Source: Acidobacteriaceae bacterium (GTDB lineage: Bacteria > Acidobacteriota > Terriglobia > Terriglobales > Acidobacteriaceae). From it: DNA of 64,000 nucleotides. Every line of letters starts with the position of its first letter. The stretch's first letter is position 1. The stretch is taken from positions 1,426,001 through 1,490,000 of the forward strand of contig DASZBM010000002.1 of the NCBI GenBank assembly GCA_035944135.1, in the 5' to 3' direction. A model generated the notes under the pieces. The model did not search any database and was not told the DNA's origin. It was given only the letters and a program-made list of their open reading frames with translations. Made by a program: the position numbers and the translations under genes. Below are positions 37,539 to 45,955 of this stretch, piece by piece.

Positions 37539-39002
37539 CTAAGTATCTCTGCGGCGCTCGAGATGCGATCCTGTTTCGATGGCCCTGGGCAGCTTTTCGT
37601 AGATTCTTCCGAAGCCACCGTTGGAGAGGATTGCGATCACGTCACCGTAGCGCACGCGCGGAACAATCTCGCTGACGATCGCATCTGCGTCTGCGCAAAG
37701 CACTGCGGGAACGCCGCGCACGTCGAGCGCTTCGACGACGTGGCTCGGCTCGAGGCGTTCGAGAACCGGGATTGCATCGCTCTTGAAGACCGCGGCGAGG
37801 ACGACTTCATCGGCGAGCGAGAGGCTGTCGACGAGTTCGCGCTCGAAGACGTTGCGACGAAGTGTGTTGGAGCGTGGCTCGAGCACGGCCCAGAGGCGGC
37901 GACCGGAGTATGCACCGCGAAGTGCGCGGAGGGTCTCGCGGATGGCAGTGGGATGATGTGCGAAGTCGTCGATGACGGTGACGCCGGCGACCTCCGCGCG
38001 GACTTCAAGGCGCCGCTTGACGCTCTTGAAGCTCGCGATGGCAGCTTCGATCGCTTCAACCGGGACGCCCTGCCCTGCGGCCATCGCAGCGGCCGCGGTG
38101 GCGTTGAGCGCGTTGTGTTCTCCGGCCATTGGGAGACGAAGGCGCGCGAATTCGAGGCCGCCACGAAGAAGCTTCCATGAGGTTGAAGCGCCATCCTGAC
38201 GGAGATCGACGGCGCGCCAGTAGGAATCCTCCTGGAAGCCGTAGCGCTCAACCTTGCAGAACGCGCGCGCGGCGCACTCGGTGACGTTCTCGCTTTCGTC
38301 GAACGCGACGAGGCGGCCGCGGCGTGGGATGAGGTTGACCATCCGCTTGAACGCGGTCTTCACTGCTTCCAGATCGGCGTAGATGTCGGCGTGATCGAAC
38401 TCGACGTGCGTGAGGATCGCGGCGTCAGGAAAATAATGCAGGAATTTCGGGCCCTTGTCGAAGAAGGCAGTGTCGTACTCGTCGCCTTCGAGGATGAAGG
38501 GGCGCGTGCCCTCCTGCACGTGAAAGCTGGTGCCAAAGTTTTCGGCGACACCGCCGATGAGGAACGACGGCTTCCAGTCCGCAGCGTCATCCGTCTTCAT
38601 GCGCGATGCGGTCTCGAAGATCCAGGCGAGCATGCTGGTTGTAGTGGTCTTGCCGTGCGTGCCGCAGACGACGAAGCGCTCGCGGCCAAGCAGAAATTCG
38701 TCGTGGACGAGTGCGGCCATGGAGGTCATCGGGATGCGTTCGTCGAGGACGACTTCCAGCTCCGGATTACCGCGCGAAATGGCGTTGCCGACAACGACGA
38801 GGTCGGGACGCGGCTCGAGATTTTTGGCGGCATAAGGCTCCATGATGGGAATGCCCATCGCGCGGAGCTGATCGCTCATCGGCGGATAGGCCGCGGTGTC
38901 GGAGCCGGTGACGCGATGCCCCTGGGCGCGGAGCATGCCGGCGAGCGAGGCCATCGCGGTTCCGCAAATTCCAATCAGATGCACATGTTTCGCACTGCTC
39001 AC
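37539..39002 (-). CDS. mpl: UDP-N-acetylmuramate:L-Ala-gamma-D-Glu-meso-DAP ligase
   Basis: Murein-recycling ligase of 487 residues that joins the recovered tripeptide to UDP-MurNAc. The GTG start at 39002 has GGAGGAG upstream and overlaps the ldcA stop as GTGA. N-terminal HLIGICGTAMASLAGML and GSDTAAYPPMSDQL, with the ATP loop VCGTHGKTTTTSM, distinguish Mpl from MurC. The central and C-terminal Mur ligase domains follow (FDHADIYADLEAVK; DDFAHHPTAIRETL). The preceding open frame to 39137 is not part of the gene. Confidence 0.94.
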   Translation of the reverse strand: MSSAKHVHLIGICGTAMASLAGMLRAQGHRVTGSDTAAYPPMSDQLRAMGIPIMEPYAAKNLEPRPDLVVVGNAISRGNPELEVVLDERIPMTSMAALVHDEFLLGRERFVVCGTHGKTTTTSMLAWIFETASRMKTDDAADWKPSFLIGGVAENFGTSFHVQEGTRPFILEGDEYDTAFFDKGPKFLHYFPDAAILTHVEFDHADIYADLEAVKTAFKRMVNLIPRRGRLVAFDESENVTECAARAFCKVERYGFQEDSYWRAVDLRQDGASTSWKLLRGGLEFARLRLPMAGEHNALNATAAAAMAAGQGVPVEAIEAAIASFKSVKRRLEVRAEVAGVTVIDDFAHHPTAIRETLRALRGAYSGRRLWAVLEPRSNTLRRNVFERELVDSLSLADEVVLAAVFKSDAIPVLERLEPSHVVEALDVRGVPAVLCADADAIVSEIVPRVRYGDVIAILSNGGFGRIYEKLPRAIETGSHLERRRDT

Positions 39003-39907
39003 GAGCTCTCCTCCACGGTGTCGTTGCTCATTTTTACCCACGCGCCGAGCGGCAGAGAACGGTTCTGTCCTGTGACGTGGCCGCTGCGCAAGCCGATGGC
39101 GATGGGGCCGACGAAATCTTCGAGAGCGTGCAGGCATGCGGCTTCGAGCAGATCCATTTCATCGGGCTTTACGTTCGCGGTCATGTCTCCGAGTATGATG
39201 CCGTGCACGTGTTTCAGCAGGCCGGCGGCGTGCAGATGATGCAGCATGCGGTCCCACTGATACGGTTTGGTGCCGATGTCTTCGAGAAAGAGAATAGTCG
39301 GCTCGTCGATGCGCAGCGCCCACGGTGTGCCGAGGCCTTCGGCGAGCATCGAGAGACAACCGCCGAGCAGGCGGCCATGGACTTCGCCGGGACGGAGACA
39401 GCGGAGGCCGTCGTCAGCGCCGGCGTGCCATTCCGATTTGGCTTCAACGGCGGAGTACCAGGATGCGCGGTGCACGCCGTCGAGGCTGGACCAGTCGGCC
39501 GCGACCATTGGAGCGTAGAAGCTCATCAGGCGGAGCTCGTTCCAGAGCCACACGTGTAGCGAGGTGTGGTCGCTATAACCGACGAAGACCTTCGGGTTCG
39601 CGCGGACGACAGATGCGTCGAGGCGCGGTAGCAGTTCGGCCGAGCCCCATCCGCCGCGAGTGCAGAGCAGGCCTTCAATTTGTGGGTCGGCGAAGGCGGA
39701 GTGCAGGTCGTGCGCGCGCTGCTCGATAGTGCCGGCGTAGTACAACGGGCCTCGTGCTAGTGCGTGTGGCATGAGCACGGGGCGATAGCCGAAGTGCAGC
39801 AGGCGGTCGACGCCGGCTTCGACGAGCTCGGGCTTTGCGGCCGATGCGGGAGAGACGACCGCGACGCGGCTTCCGTCCCGCAGCCGCGGGCGCAATGGCT
39901 CACGCAA
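38999..39907 (-). CDS. ldcA: LD-carboxypeptidase (S66 family)
   Basis: 302 residues, cytoplasmic. Trims the terminal D-Ala from recycled murein tetrapeptide, giving the tripeptide used by Mpl. Conserved signs: GSRVAVVSPAS at the start, the nucleophile Ser in RGGWGSAELLPRLD, FVGYSDHTSLH, FLEDIGTKPYQWDRML and the catalytic His in GLRSGHVTGQ. I start at a TTG at 39907 (GAGGTGG upstream), which overlaps dapF by 8 bp; the open frame continues to 40027 but that part is a shadow of dapF. Confidence 0.9.
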   Translation of the reverse strand: MREPLRPRLRDGSRVAVVSPASAAKPELVEAGVDRLLHFGYRPVLMPHALARGPLYYAGTIEQRAHDLHSAFADPQIEGLLCTRGGWGSAELLPRLDASVVRANPKVFVGYSDHTSLHVWLWNELRLMSFYAPMVAADWSSLDGVHRASWYSAVEAKSEWHAGADDGLRCLRPGEVHGRLLGGCLSMLAEGLGTPWALRIDEPTILFLEDIGTKPYQWDRMLHHLHAAGLLKHVHGIILGDMTANVKPDEMDLLEAACLHALEDFVGPIAIGLRSGHVTGQNRSLPLGAWVKMSNDTVEESS

Positions 39908-40712
39908 GCTCCACCTCGCCGCGGCAGATGATTTCGGCTGGGCCGGTGAGGAACATCTCCTTGTCGTCGGTCTGCCAGACAACGCGCTGGCGGCCGCCGA
40001 TGGAGGTTGCGCCGAGGTCGCGCTCAACGCCGTGGACCACGATGGCAGCGGCGGACGATGCGCATGTGCCGGTCCCTGAGGAGTGCGTGGGGCCCACGCC
40101 GCGCTCGTAGATGCGGAACTCGATCTCGTTGGCGCTGAGGATGCGCACGAACTCGACGTTGGTGCCGAAGCGAAACATGGGATCGACGCTGATGATGGCG
40201 CCCAGCCGCTGCCACGTCATGCCGTGGCTGCTGAAGTCCTCTGTCTCTACGAAGGTGACGAAGTGCGGATTGCCGACGTTGACCATCGCACCGTCAATAA
40301 CGCCTTTCACGTCGTCGATACCGATGGCGCGGCGCATCACGCGCGGCACGCCCATGCCGCTCTCGATCCACCAGGTTGCGCCGTCGCGGCTGAGCACACG
40401 GCAGGTACGCGTGCCGCCGTGTGTGCCGAAGGTCATTTGCGTAAGGTTTTCATCTTGCGCGAGCCATGCGGCGACGCAGCGCGTGCCGTTGCCGCTCAAT
40501 TCCGCTTCGCTGCCGTCGGCATTGAAGAGGCGAAGAAAGAAGGTCCCATCTTGTTTGCGCTCAAGGAACTCGATGCCATCGGCTCCGATGCCTGTGTGGC
40601 GCTCGCAAAGTCTCTTCGCCAGGGCCGCATGGCGTCCTGCGGCGGCGGCCTCCTCGATGACCAGGAAGTCGTTGCCACACGCATGTGCCTTCACAAATTT
40701 GAGCGTGCTCAC
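39900..40712 (-). CDS. dapF: Diaminopimelate epimerase
   Basis: 270 residues; converts LL- to meso-diaminopimelate, the cross-link residue of murein and lysine precursor. Two identical folds carry the catalytic thiols: the Cys in SGNGTRCVAAWL and the Cys in GTGTCASSAAAI. N-terminal KFVKAHACGNDFLVIEE fits the family. It overlaps the MgtC-like gene upstream (4 bp) and ldcA downstream (8 bp), so these genes are translated together. Confidence 0.95.
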   Translation of the reverse strand: MSTLKFVKAHACGNDFLVIEEAAAAGRHAALAKRLCERHTGIGADGIEFLERKQDGTFFLRLFNADGSEAELSGNGTRCVAAWLAQDENLTQMTFGTHGGTRTCRVLSRDGATWWIESGMGVPRVMRRAIGIDDVKGVIDGAMVNVGNPHFVTFVETEDFSSHGMTWQRLGAIISVDPMFRFGTNVEFVRILSANEIEFRIYERGVGPTHSSGTGTCASSAAAIVVHGVERDLGATSIGGRQRVVWQTDDKEMFLTGPAEIICRGEVELA

Positions 40713-41479
40713 TCGACCTCCGAATCCTCAAAAACGACCACGTGGTCGGTGGCGTCATTTGCTTTCAACTCGGCAAGCACCGCCGCGTGCGTTCTCCTTG
40801 TCGCGATCACCGTGAAAGAGACGCGTTCCCAGCCCGCCACATTGTCGCGATCGATCACCTGGAGCCGCTGCCCTATTGCGTCCAGCACCTTAATGATCGC
40901 GGACATCATCCGAAAGCGGGCGGCAGTGACCTGCCTTGCAAGCTCCTCCGCGCGTTCGGCACCAACCACGTCTTTGCCCATGATTGAACCGACCTCGGCG
41001 CGCACCTCGTAGACCATCGGGTAGCGCTTCCATCCGATGCTGCCCTCCATCATGCCGATCAGTTGCAGCGCGAGCAGCACAAGCACCGTGCCGATGAGCG
41101 CGTCCAAGTACATCCCGGCACCGCAGGCCATGCCGATGGCAGCGACCACAAACACCGTCGCCGCACTCGTGAGTCCAAGGACGCGGCTCTTCGTGTGGAG
41201 AATCAACCCAGCGCCGAGAAAGCCGACGCCCTGCACGATGTTCGAAGCAACCTGTCCTTTGTTGGGCGTCGAAGCGCCGGCGAGTATCTCGCTCATGATC
41301 GTGAATAGCGCTGCGCCCATGCAGATGAGCATGTTGGTCCGCAAGCCCGAATCTTTGTGTCGCCATTCGCGTTCCAGGCCAATGGCTCCGCCGAACGCGC
41401 AAGCCACCAGCAGGCGGCGTGCCGCCGGACCGCCAAGCGCGAACTGCTGCGGCAAAGGGATGTGAATGGCGTGTAACAC
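40709..41479 (-). CDS. MgtC/SapB-family membrane protein
   Basis: 256 residues. Residues about 20-155 hold the MgtC/SapB membrane domain with the usual LLVACAFGGAIGLEREWRHK, GLRTNMLICMGAALFTIMS, and VGFLGAGLILHTKS, five spans in all. The C-terminal 100 residues form a soluble ACT-like region. MgtC proteins affect membrane ATP synthase and Mg2+ stress. GTG start at 41479. It heads the dapF-ldcA-mpl operon, overlapping dapF by 4 bp. Confidence 0.87.
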   Translation of the reverse strand: MLHAIHIPLPQQFALGGPAARRLLVACAFGGAIGLEREWRHKDSGLRTNMLICMGAALFTIMSEILAGASTPNKGQVASNIVQGVGFLGAGLILHTKSRVLGLTSAATVFVVAAIGMACGAGMYLDALIGTVLVLLALQLIGMMEGSIGWKRYPMVYEVRAEVGSIMGKDVVGAERAEELARQVTAARFRMMSAIIKVLDAIGQRLQVIDRDNVAGWERVSFTVIATRRTHAAVLAELKANDATDHVVVFEDSEVE

Positions 41480-41550
41480 CGAGTCAGGATACTACCGCAC
41501 CCAGAACGGCGAGCAGCCATGCACCCGCGGCGTCACCCCACCTTCGCGGC

Positions 41551-41586
41551 AAAAAAAGACCCGTGCCGCATGGTGACGGCACGGGT
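41551..41586 (-). terminator. Rho-independent terminator of the DUF892 gene
   Basis: A perfect 10-bp stem (ACCCGTGCCG 41559-41568 and CGGCACGGGT 41577-41586, 8-base loop) followed on the minus strand by seven T. It lies 20 bp after the DUF892 stop and isolates it from the MgtC operon. Confidence 0.8.
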
Positions 41587-41605
41587 ACGCTCTCACCGTG
41601 AAATA

Positions 41606-42115
41606 TCAGGCAACCGGAGCCGCGACATTGATCTGCTCGGAAAGCTCTGTCAACACCTTGTCTGCGTGCTTCTCTTCATCCAGGGTCTTGTCGAGCAGAG
41701 CTGCATGCTCTGCCTCGCCGAGGATGATGGCCATATTGCGAAGTGTCCCGTAAATTGCAATCTCGTGATGTTCCACCTGGTTGCCGGCCGCGATCAGAAC
41801 CACATCGCGCAGAGTCTGGTCCTTGGCATCCTTGGCAGACGCGCTGCCTTCACTGATGAGGGCCGCAGTCACCTTGCACTTGGATCTGTTCGCCTCGCCG
41901 TCGTTGTCGCGCATGATCCGCTCCAGACGCGAGACATGCTCCTTGGACTCTTCCAGGTGAGTGCGGAACGCATTCTTCAACTGGCTATTTGTTGCGTTTT
42001 CAATCATTGCCGGCAGACCGTCATCGACGATCTGGCGCTCGCTGTCCAGCGACCTCTGCAGCATCGTCCTGTACAGCTCGCGAAGGTTATTCATGTCCGG
42101 TGTAAAAAGTCCCAT
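41606..42115 (-). CDS. DUF892 ferritin-like stress protein (YciE/YciF type)
   Basis: 169 residues. Four-helix ferritin-like fold: MNNLRELYRTMLQRSLDSERQ at the start, then FRTHLEESKEHVSRLERIM, VEHHEIAIYGTLRNMA and EEKHADKVLTELSEQIN. The Glu and His residues of the last three helices fit a di-metal site. E. coli homologues are induced by stress, but the reaction is unknown. It is a single-gene unit with its own terminator. Confidence 0.88.
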   Translation of the reverse strand: MGLFTPDMNNLRELYRTMLQRSLDSERQIVDDGLPAMIENATNSQLKNAFRTHLEESKEHVSRLERIMRDNDGEANRSKCKVTAALISEGSASAKDAKDQTLRDVVLIAAGNQVEHHEIAIYGTLRNMAIILGEAEHAALLDKTLDEEKHADKVLTELSEQINVAAPVA

Positions 42116-42275
42116 GTTTCTCTGCTCCTCTCAGCGCACGTGGGGGGGCCGTCAGGCCTGAGAGCGCTGTTGCTCTTCTTCGGATTGTTCTTTGTGCCGG
42201 TAAACTTTCCGACCGGCTTCTATTTCTATGACGCGGTCTTCATGCGCCACACACACCGTAGGATGCGTCTTCACC

Positions 42276-44000
42276 CTAGTGCGTGGTTTGTGGCGTCCAC
42301 ACTTCGGACTGATAAATCTTCGCGCAAGGCTGCCCGGTTGTGCAGATCACCTCAAGCTCTTTCAATCCTTCAGGATGCGCGGCTACAGCCTTCGCGACCG
42401 GGTCTCCGGCCATTGCAATAACAATTGCCGCATGTTTCGCAGGATCAGAAAGAGCCTGCTGCCAGGCAACTTCGTCGTCCTCACTAAGGATGGTTTTCAA
42501 CGGTCGACCCGCAGTCTGGGCGATGCCAACGTGCGCAGTCGTGGACATGAGCACCGGGATCTGCAACGGCAGTCCCTCAATCGTGGTGGCGACGGCGCGC
42601 TCAAACGGAACGCGCGTGGAGGCATTGACGATGCCTTCCTTCAGCACCAGCGGAATGCGGTACATCATGCCGATGCAATTGGCCACACAGAGCAACATCG
42701 CGGCGGGCTGCCACAAGCGCGCGGCGACGCGAGCCCAGCCGGCGGTTTGCACGCGAAGCCAGAGGTCAAGGCGCTCCGCTGCGAACGCTCCGTAGATTGC
42801 GAGCGCGGGCAGCATCTCCATCCCATAGCGCGCGTTGTAATACGAGTGAGGCCAGAGCTGCGGAATGAAGATGGGCACCGAGCCATATGCGACGGAGTAA
42901 ATGTAAAACGGCAGCGGAAGCCACAGCAGCCACAGGCCCGACTCGGCGCGTGCGCGAGCCGCGGCGACTGCGCGGCGCTTCCACTGCGACCATGCTGCAT
43001 AGAGCGCGGCGAACATGAGAGCGAAGCCGGTCTCCCATGCAGCGGCATCGATCTGCGCGGTACGCGTATAGAAGACGAGCGCCCAGATGGGATTGTGCCA
43101 TCCGCGATAATGCTGGCCCGGCGGCGCAGTTTTGTGCTCGATTGCGGCGGCGGAGTACGGTCCGCGCAGGAAGTCCAGCCAGTCGCCCTTGAAGTGCGCG
43201 TTATACCAGAACCAGAAGATGGGCCCGGAGAGACACAGCAGCGTGAAAATGATGAAGGGCGTGAGAAGCCGCTGCCGGACCTGCGCGCCGCTGCGCCACA
43301 GCTCCCACGCGATCCAGCACCAGACGACGGCACCGATGACCCAGCCGTCATAGCGCGTCATCACCTGCCCGAGCACCAGGATGCCCGCCGCGATCATGCC
43401 TCCGGCAGCGCCGTGTGCGCGGCCTGCACGCAGTGCGGCCACGGTTTCAGTCGCGGCCACGACAGTCCAGACCAGCAGACAGAGGAAAAGCGCCTCCGTC
43501 ATCGCGGTCGTGGCGAGATACAGAAGATTCGGATTCAGTGCGTAGAAGGTGGTCGCGACGAGCGCCCAGCGAGGCCGCATGAGTCTTCGCGCGAGTCGCC
43601 AGATTCCCGCAACGCTGAGCGCGAAGCTCAGAATTGACATCGGAACCGCGGCGAAGCCCGTCTGCCACATCTGCATGTTGCCGATGAACGGAAGCATCAA
43701 CACATGCGGCAGCGGGAGCCACACGCCTCCGAGTTGCGCGAGGCCAGGATAGTGTGAGTCGAGAATGCGGCGCGCGATACCGAGGTGCGCAACGGCATCA
43801 CCGTACAGCAAAAGGTAGTGCTTGGAGTAGCAGACCAGCAGTGCAAAAAACCCGAGAACGACACCGGCGGCCGTGAACGGATAAACCTCTCCGCGCGTGG
43901 CGAAGCTCACCGCCTCGGGATCCCATGGCGGAGGCGTCCGCGCTCCGCGCCGCGGACGCGTGATCGTCTTTGTGGTCGGTCGCTTCTGCGGGGTCTTCAC
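42276..44000 (-). CDS. Polytopic GT-C-type glycosyltransferase-like protein
   Basis: 574 residues with about 11-12 membrane spans. GTG start at 44000, AGGAGC upstream. The first outer loop has YGDAVAHLGIARRIL, with an Asp in the position typical of GT-C enzymes such as PMT/ArnT. Such enzymes take sugar from a lipid carrier. Its C-terminal soluble region (about 470-574) ends VICTTGQPCAKIYQSEVW. It follows pfkB by 42 bp. No acceptor can be inferred. Confidence 0.75.
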   Translation of the reverse strand: MKTPQKRPTTKTITRPRRGARTPPPWDPEAVSFATRGEVYPFTAAGVVLGFFALLVCYSKHYLLLYGDAVAHLGIARRILDSHYPGLAQLGGVWLPLPHVLMLPFIGNMQMWQTGFAAVPMSILSFALSVAGIWRLARRLMRPRWALVATTFYALNPNLLYLATTAMTEALFLCLLVWTVVAATETVAALRAGRAHGAAGGMIAAGILVLGQVMTRYDGWVIGAVVWCWIAWELWRSGAQVRQRLLTPFIIFTLLCLSGPIFWFWYNAHFKGDWLDFLRGPYSAAAIEHKTAPPGQHYRGWHNPIWALVFYTRTAQIDAAAWETGFALMFAALYAAWSQWKRRAVAAARARAESGLWLLWLPLPFYIYSVAYGSVPIFIPQLWPHSYYNARYGMEMLPALAIYGAFAAERLDLWLRVQTAGWARVAARLWQPAAMLLCVANCIGMMYRIPLVLKEGIVNASTRVPFERAVATTIEGLPLQIPVLMSTTAHVGIAQTAGRPLKTILSEDDEVAWQQALSDPAKHAAIVIAMAGDPVAKAVAAHPEGLKELEVICTTGQPCAKIYQSEVWTPQTTH

Positions 44001-44042
44001 CCGTGGCGCTCCTCTTCGCGTCGGTGGCCTTTCGCCATCCGG

Positions 44043-44969
44043 TTAGAGATGCGACAGCTCGCGCAGATGCTCGATGCGTTCCTCGACCTCGGCGCGCGTG
44101 GTCTGCTGCAGACGTTCCGTACCGAACCGCTCAACGGCGAAGGAGCCCATGGCGCTGCCGTAGAACATGGCACGCCGGAAGATCTCCGGCGTGAGTTGCC
44201 GCTGCGAAGCCACATACCCGTAGAAACCGCCAGCGAAAGAGTCGCCCGCGCCGGTAGGGTCGACCACTTCGTGCAGCGGCAGGCCCGGCGCGCGGAATGG
44301 ACGCCGCTTGATGCCGTCGCCAAAGCTTCGCTCGCTGAAGTAAGCCGTCGCTCCGTACTCGCCGTGCTTCACGATGAGCGACTTCGGGCCAAGCGCCATC
44401 ACGGCCTCAGCCGCGCGCAGACCGTTCGTTTCCCCGCTGATCATTTGCGCCTCTTTGTCGTTGATCAGCAGCACGTCGAGCTCACGCAGCACCTTCAGAA
44501 GATTCTCGCGATGCGCATTGATCCAGTAGTTCATCGTGTCGCCCGCGACCATTGCGACCTTCTTCATCTGCGAGCGCACGCGCGCCTGCAGAACGGGATC
44601 GATGTTCGCGAGAAACAGGAACTCGGAGTCCTCATACTCAGCGGGAATCTTTGGAGAGAACTCCGCGAAGACATTCAGGTCGGTCGCAAGCGTGTCCGCC
44701 TCGTTCAGGTCGCGCAGGTACTCGCCGCGCCAGTGAAAGGACTTCCCCGGCGCACGCTCGATTCCCCTTGTGTCCACGCCTTTGTTCGTAAGCACGTTCT
44801 CGTGCTCGGGCAGAAAGTCTTCGCCCACAACGCCAACGACGCGAACCTTCGTGAAGTAGCTCGCCGCCAGCGCAAAGTGCGTGGCCGCTCCGCCAAGCAC
44901 TCGCTCGCGCTTCCCGCTTGGCGTTTCGAGCGAATCAAACGCCACCGAACCAACTACAAGAATCGACAT
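44043..44969 (-). CDS. PfkB-family carbohydrate/nucleoside kinase
   Basis: 308 residues. PfkB signature 1 is GGAATHFALAASYFTKVRVV and signature 2 is DPTGAGDSFAGGFYG with the catalytic Asp. The presence of VNEKEAQ-like LINDKEAQMISG and the alcohol loop fits ribokinase-like enzymes. It lies 18 bp downstream of the MTA phosphorylase gene and so probably acts on a nucleoside or a ribose-type sugar connected with that pathway, which is inference. Confidence 0.9.
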   Translation of the reverse strand: MSILVVGSVAFDSLETPSGKRERVLGGAATHFALAASYFTKVRVVGVVGEDFLPEHENVLTNKGVDTRGIERAPGKSFHWRGEYLRDLNEADTLATDLNVFAEFSPKIPAEYEDSEFLFLANIDPVLQARVRSQMKKVAMVAGDTMNYWINAHRENLLKVLRELDVLLINDKEAQMISGETNGLRAAEAVMALGPKSLIVKHGEYGATAYFSERSFGDGIKRRPFRAPGLPLHEVVDPTGAGDSFAGGFYGYVASQRQLTPEIFRRAMFYGSAMGSFAVERFGTERLQQTTRAEVEERIEHLRELSHL

Positions 44970-44987
44970 TCAATCTCCGCTATGGGG

Positions 44988-45851
44988 TTAGAAATATTTA
45001 CCGAACAACACGTCGAGCTTCTGCTTCGTCGCTTCCGGAATAACCTTGCGGTCCGTCATGATCGCGAACTTCGCGGCAGTTTGCGCCGGGCTTGCACTCA
45101 GGTCTTTCGGCATCAGCCGCACCGCAGCCTTTACAACCTTCTGCGCGTTGCCGCTGTTCTGGTGCATAACCGCAATCACCTGCTCGACCGTGACATCGTC
45201 GTGACCCTCGTACCAGCAGTCGTAGTCAGTCACCATCGCGAGCGTCGCGTAGCTGATCTCTGCCTCGCGCGCCAGCTTCGCCTCCTGGAGGTTGGTCATG
45301 CCGATGACGTCCGCGCCCCATGAGCGATACAGATTGCTCTCCGCACGAGTGGAGAACTGCGGCCCCTCCATGCAGACGTATGTGCCGCCGCGCTTGCCCA
45401 CAACACCGACCTCTTCGCACGCCTTCACGAATGTGTCCACCACGATCGGGCAGACAGGATCGCCGAACGCCACGTGCCCCACGACGCCGTCGCCAAAGAA
45501 CGTCGCGTTACGCGAGAAGGTGCGGTCGATGAACTGGTCTGGAACGATGAAGTCGGTCGGCTTATGTTCTTCCTTCAGGCTACCGACCGCGCTTACGCTC
45601 AGGATGCTGGTCACGCCAAGCTTCTTCATCGCATAGATGTTGGCGCGAAAATTCAACTCGGTGGGCAGAATGCGATGACCCTTGCCATGACGCGCGAGGA
45701 ACGCCACATCGCGGCCCTCAAGCCTTCCGAGAACAAATACCTCGCTCGGATCTCCGAACGGTGTCTCGATTTTCTCTTCACGAACGTCGGTCAATCCGGG
45801 CATGCCGTACAGCCCGCTGCCGCCGATGATTCCAATCTCCGCCTTCGCCAA
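44988..45851 (-). CDS. mtnP: 5'-methylthioadenosine phosphorylase
   Basis: 287 residues. TTG start at 45851 with GGAGAGG upstream; the longer frame to 46049 overlaps the divergent GH76 gene. Motifs: IGIIGGSGLYGM, FLARHGKGHRILPTELNFRAN, STRAESNLYRSWGADVIGMT followed by NLQEAKLAREAEISYA, and DYDCWYEG. It releases adenine and 5-methylthioribose-1-phosphate from MTA, a by-product of polyamine synthesis. Operon with a PfkB-family kinase. Confidence 0.93.
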   Translation of the reverse strand: MAKAEIGIIGGSGLYGMPGLTDVREEKIETPFGDPSEVFVLGRLEGRDVAFLARHGKGHRILPTELNFRANIYAMKKLGVTSILSVSAVGSLKEEHKPTDFIVPDQFIDRTFSRNATFFGDGVVGHVAFGDPVCPIVVDTFVKACEEVGVVGKRGGTYVCMEGPQFSTRAESNLYRSWGADVIGMTNLQEAKLAREAEISYATLAMVTDYDCWYEGHDDVTVEQVIAVMHQNSGNAQKVVKAAVRLMPKDLSASPAQTAAKFAIMTDRKVIPEATKQKLDVLFGKYF

Positions 45852-45955
45852 ACGCCTCTCCAGAGAACAAAATGCGCGCTTTATGCCGCAAGTCTCAGTA
45901 TAGCTGGCTGTATCATTTTGTTTTGAGAGACCGCTCTCCGAACGGCGTGCCACGC

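Noticed and set aside
39003-39137. N-terminal extension of Mpl
   Set aside because: Arg/His-rich and inside the ldcA coding sequence; the GTG at 39002 with a ribosome site fits the family start.
43785-45323. 512-codon plus-strand frame across pfkB and mtnP
   Set aside because: Antisense to two well-conserved enzymes; low-complexity Arg/Leu/His composition.
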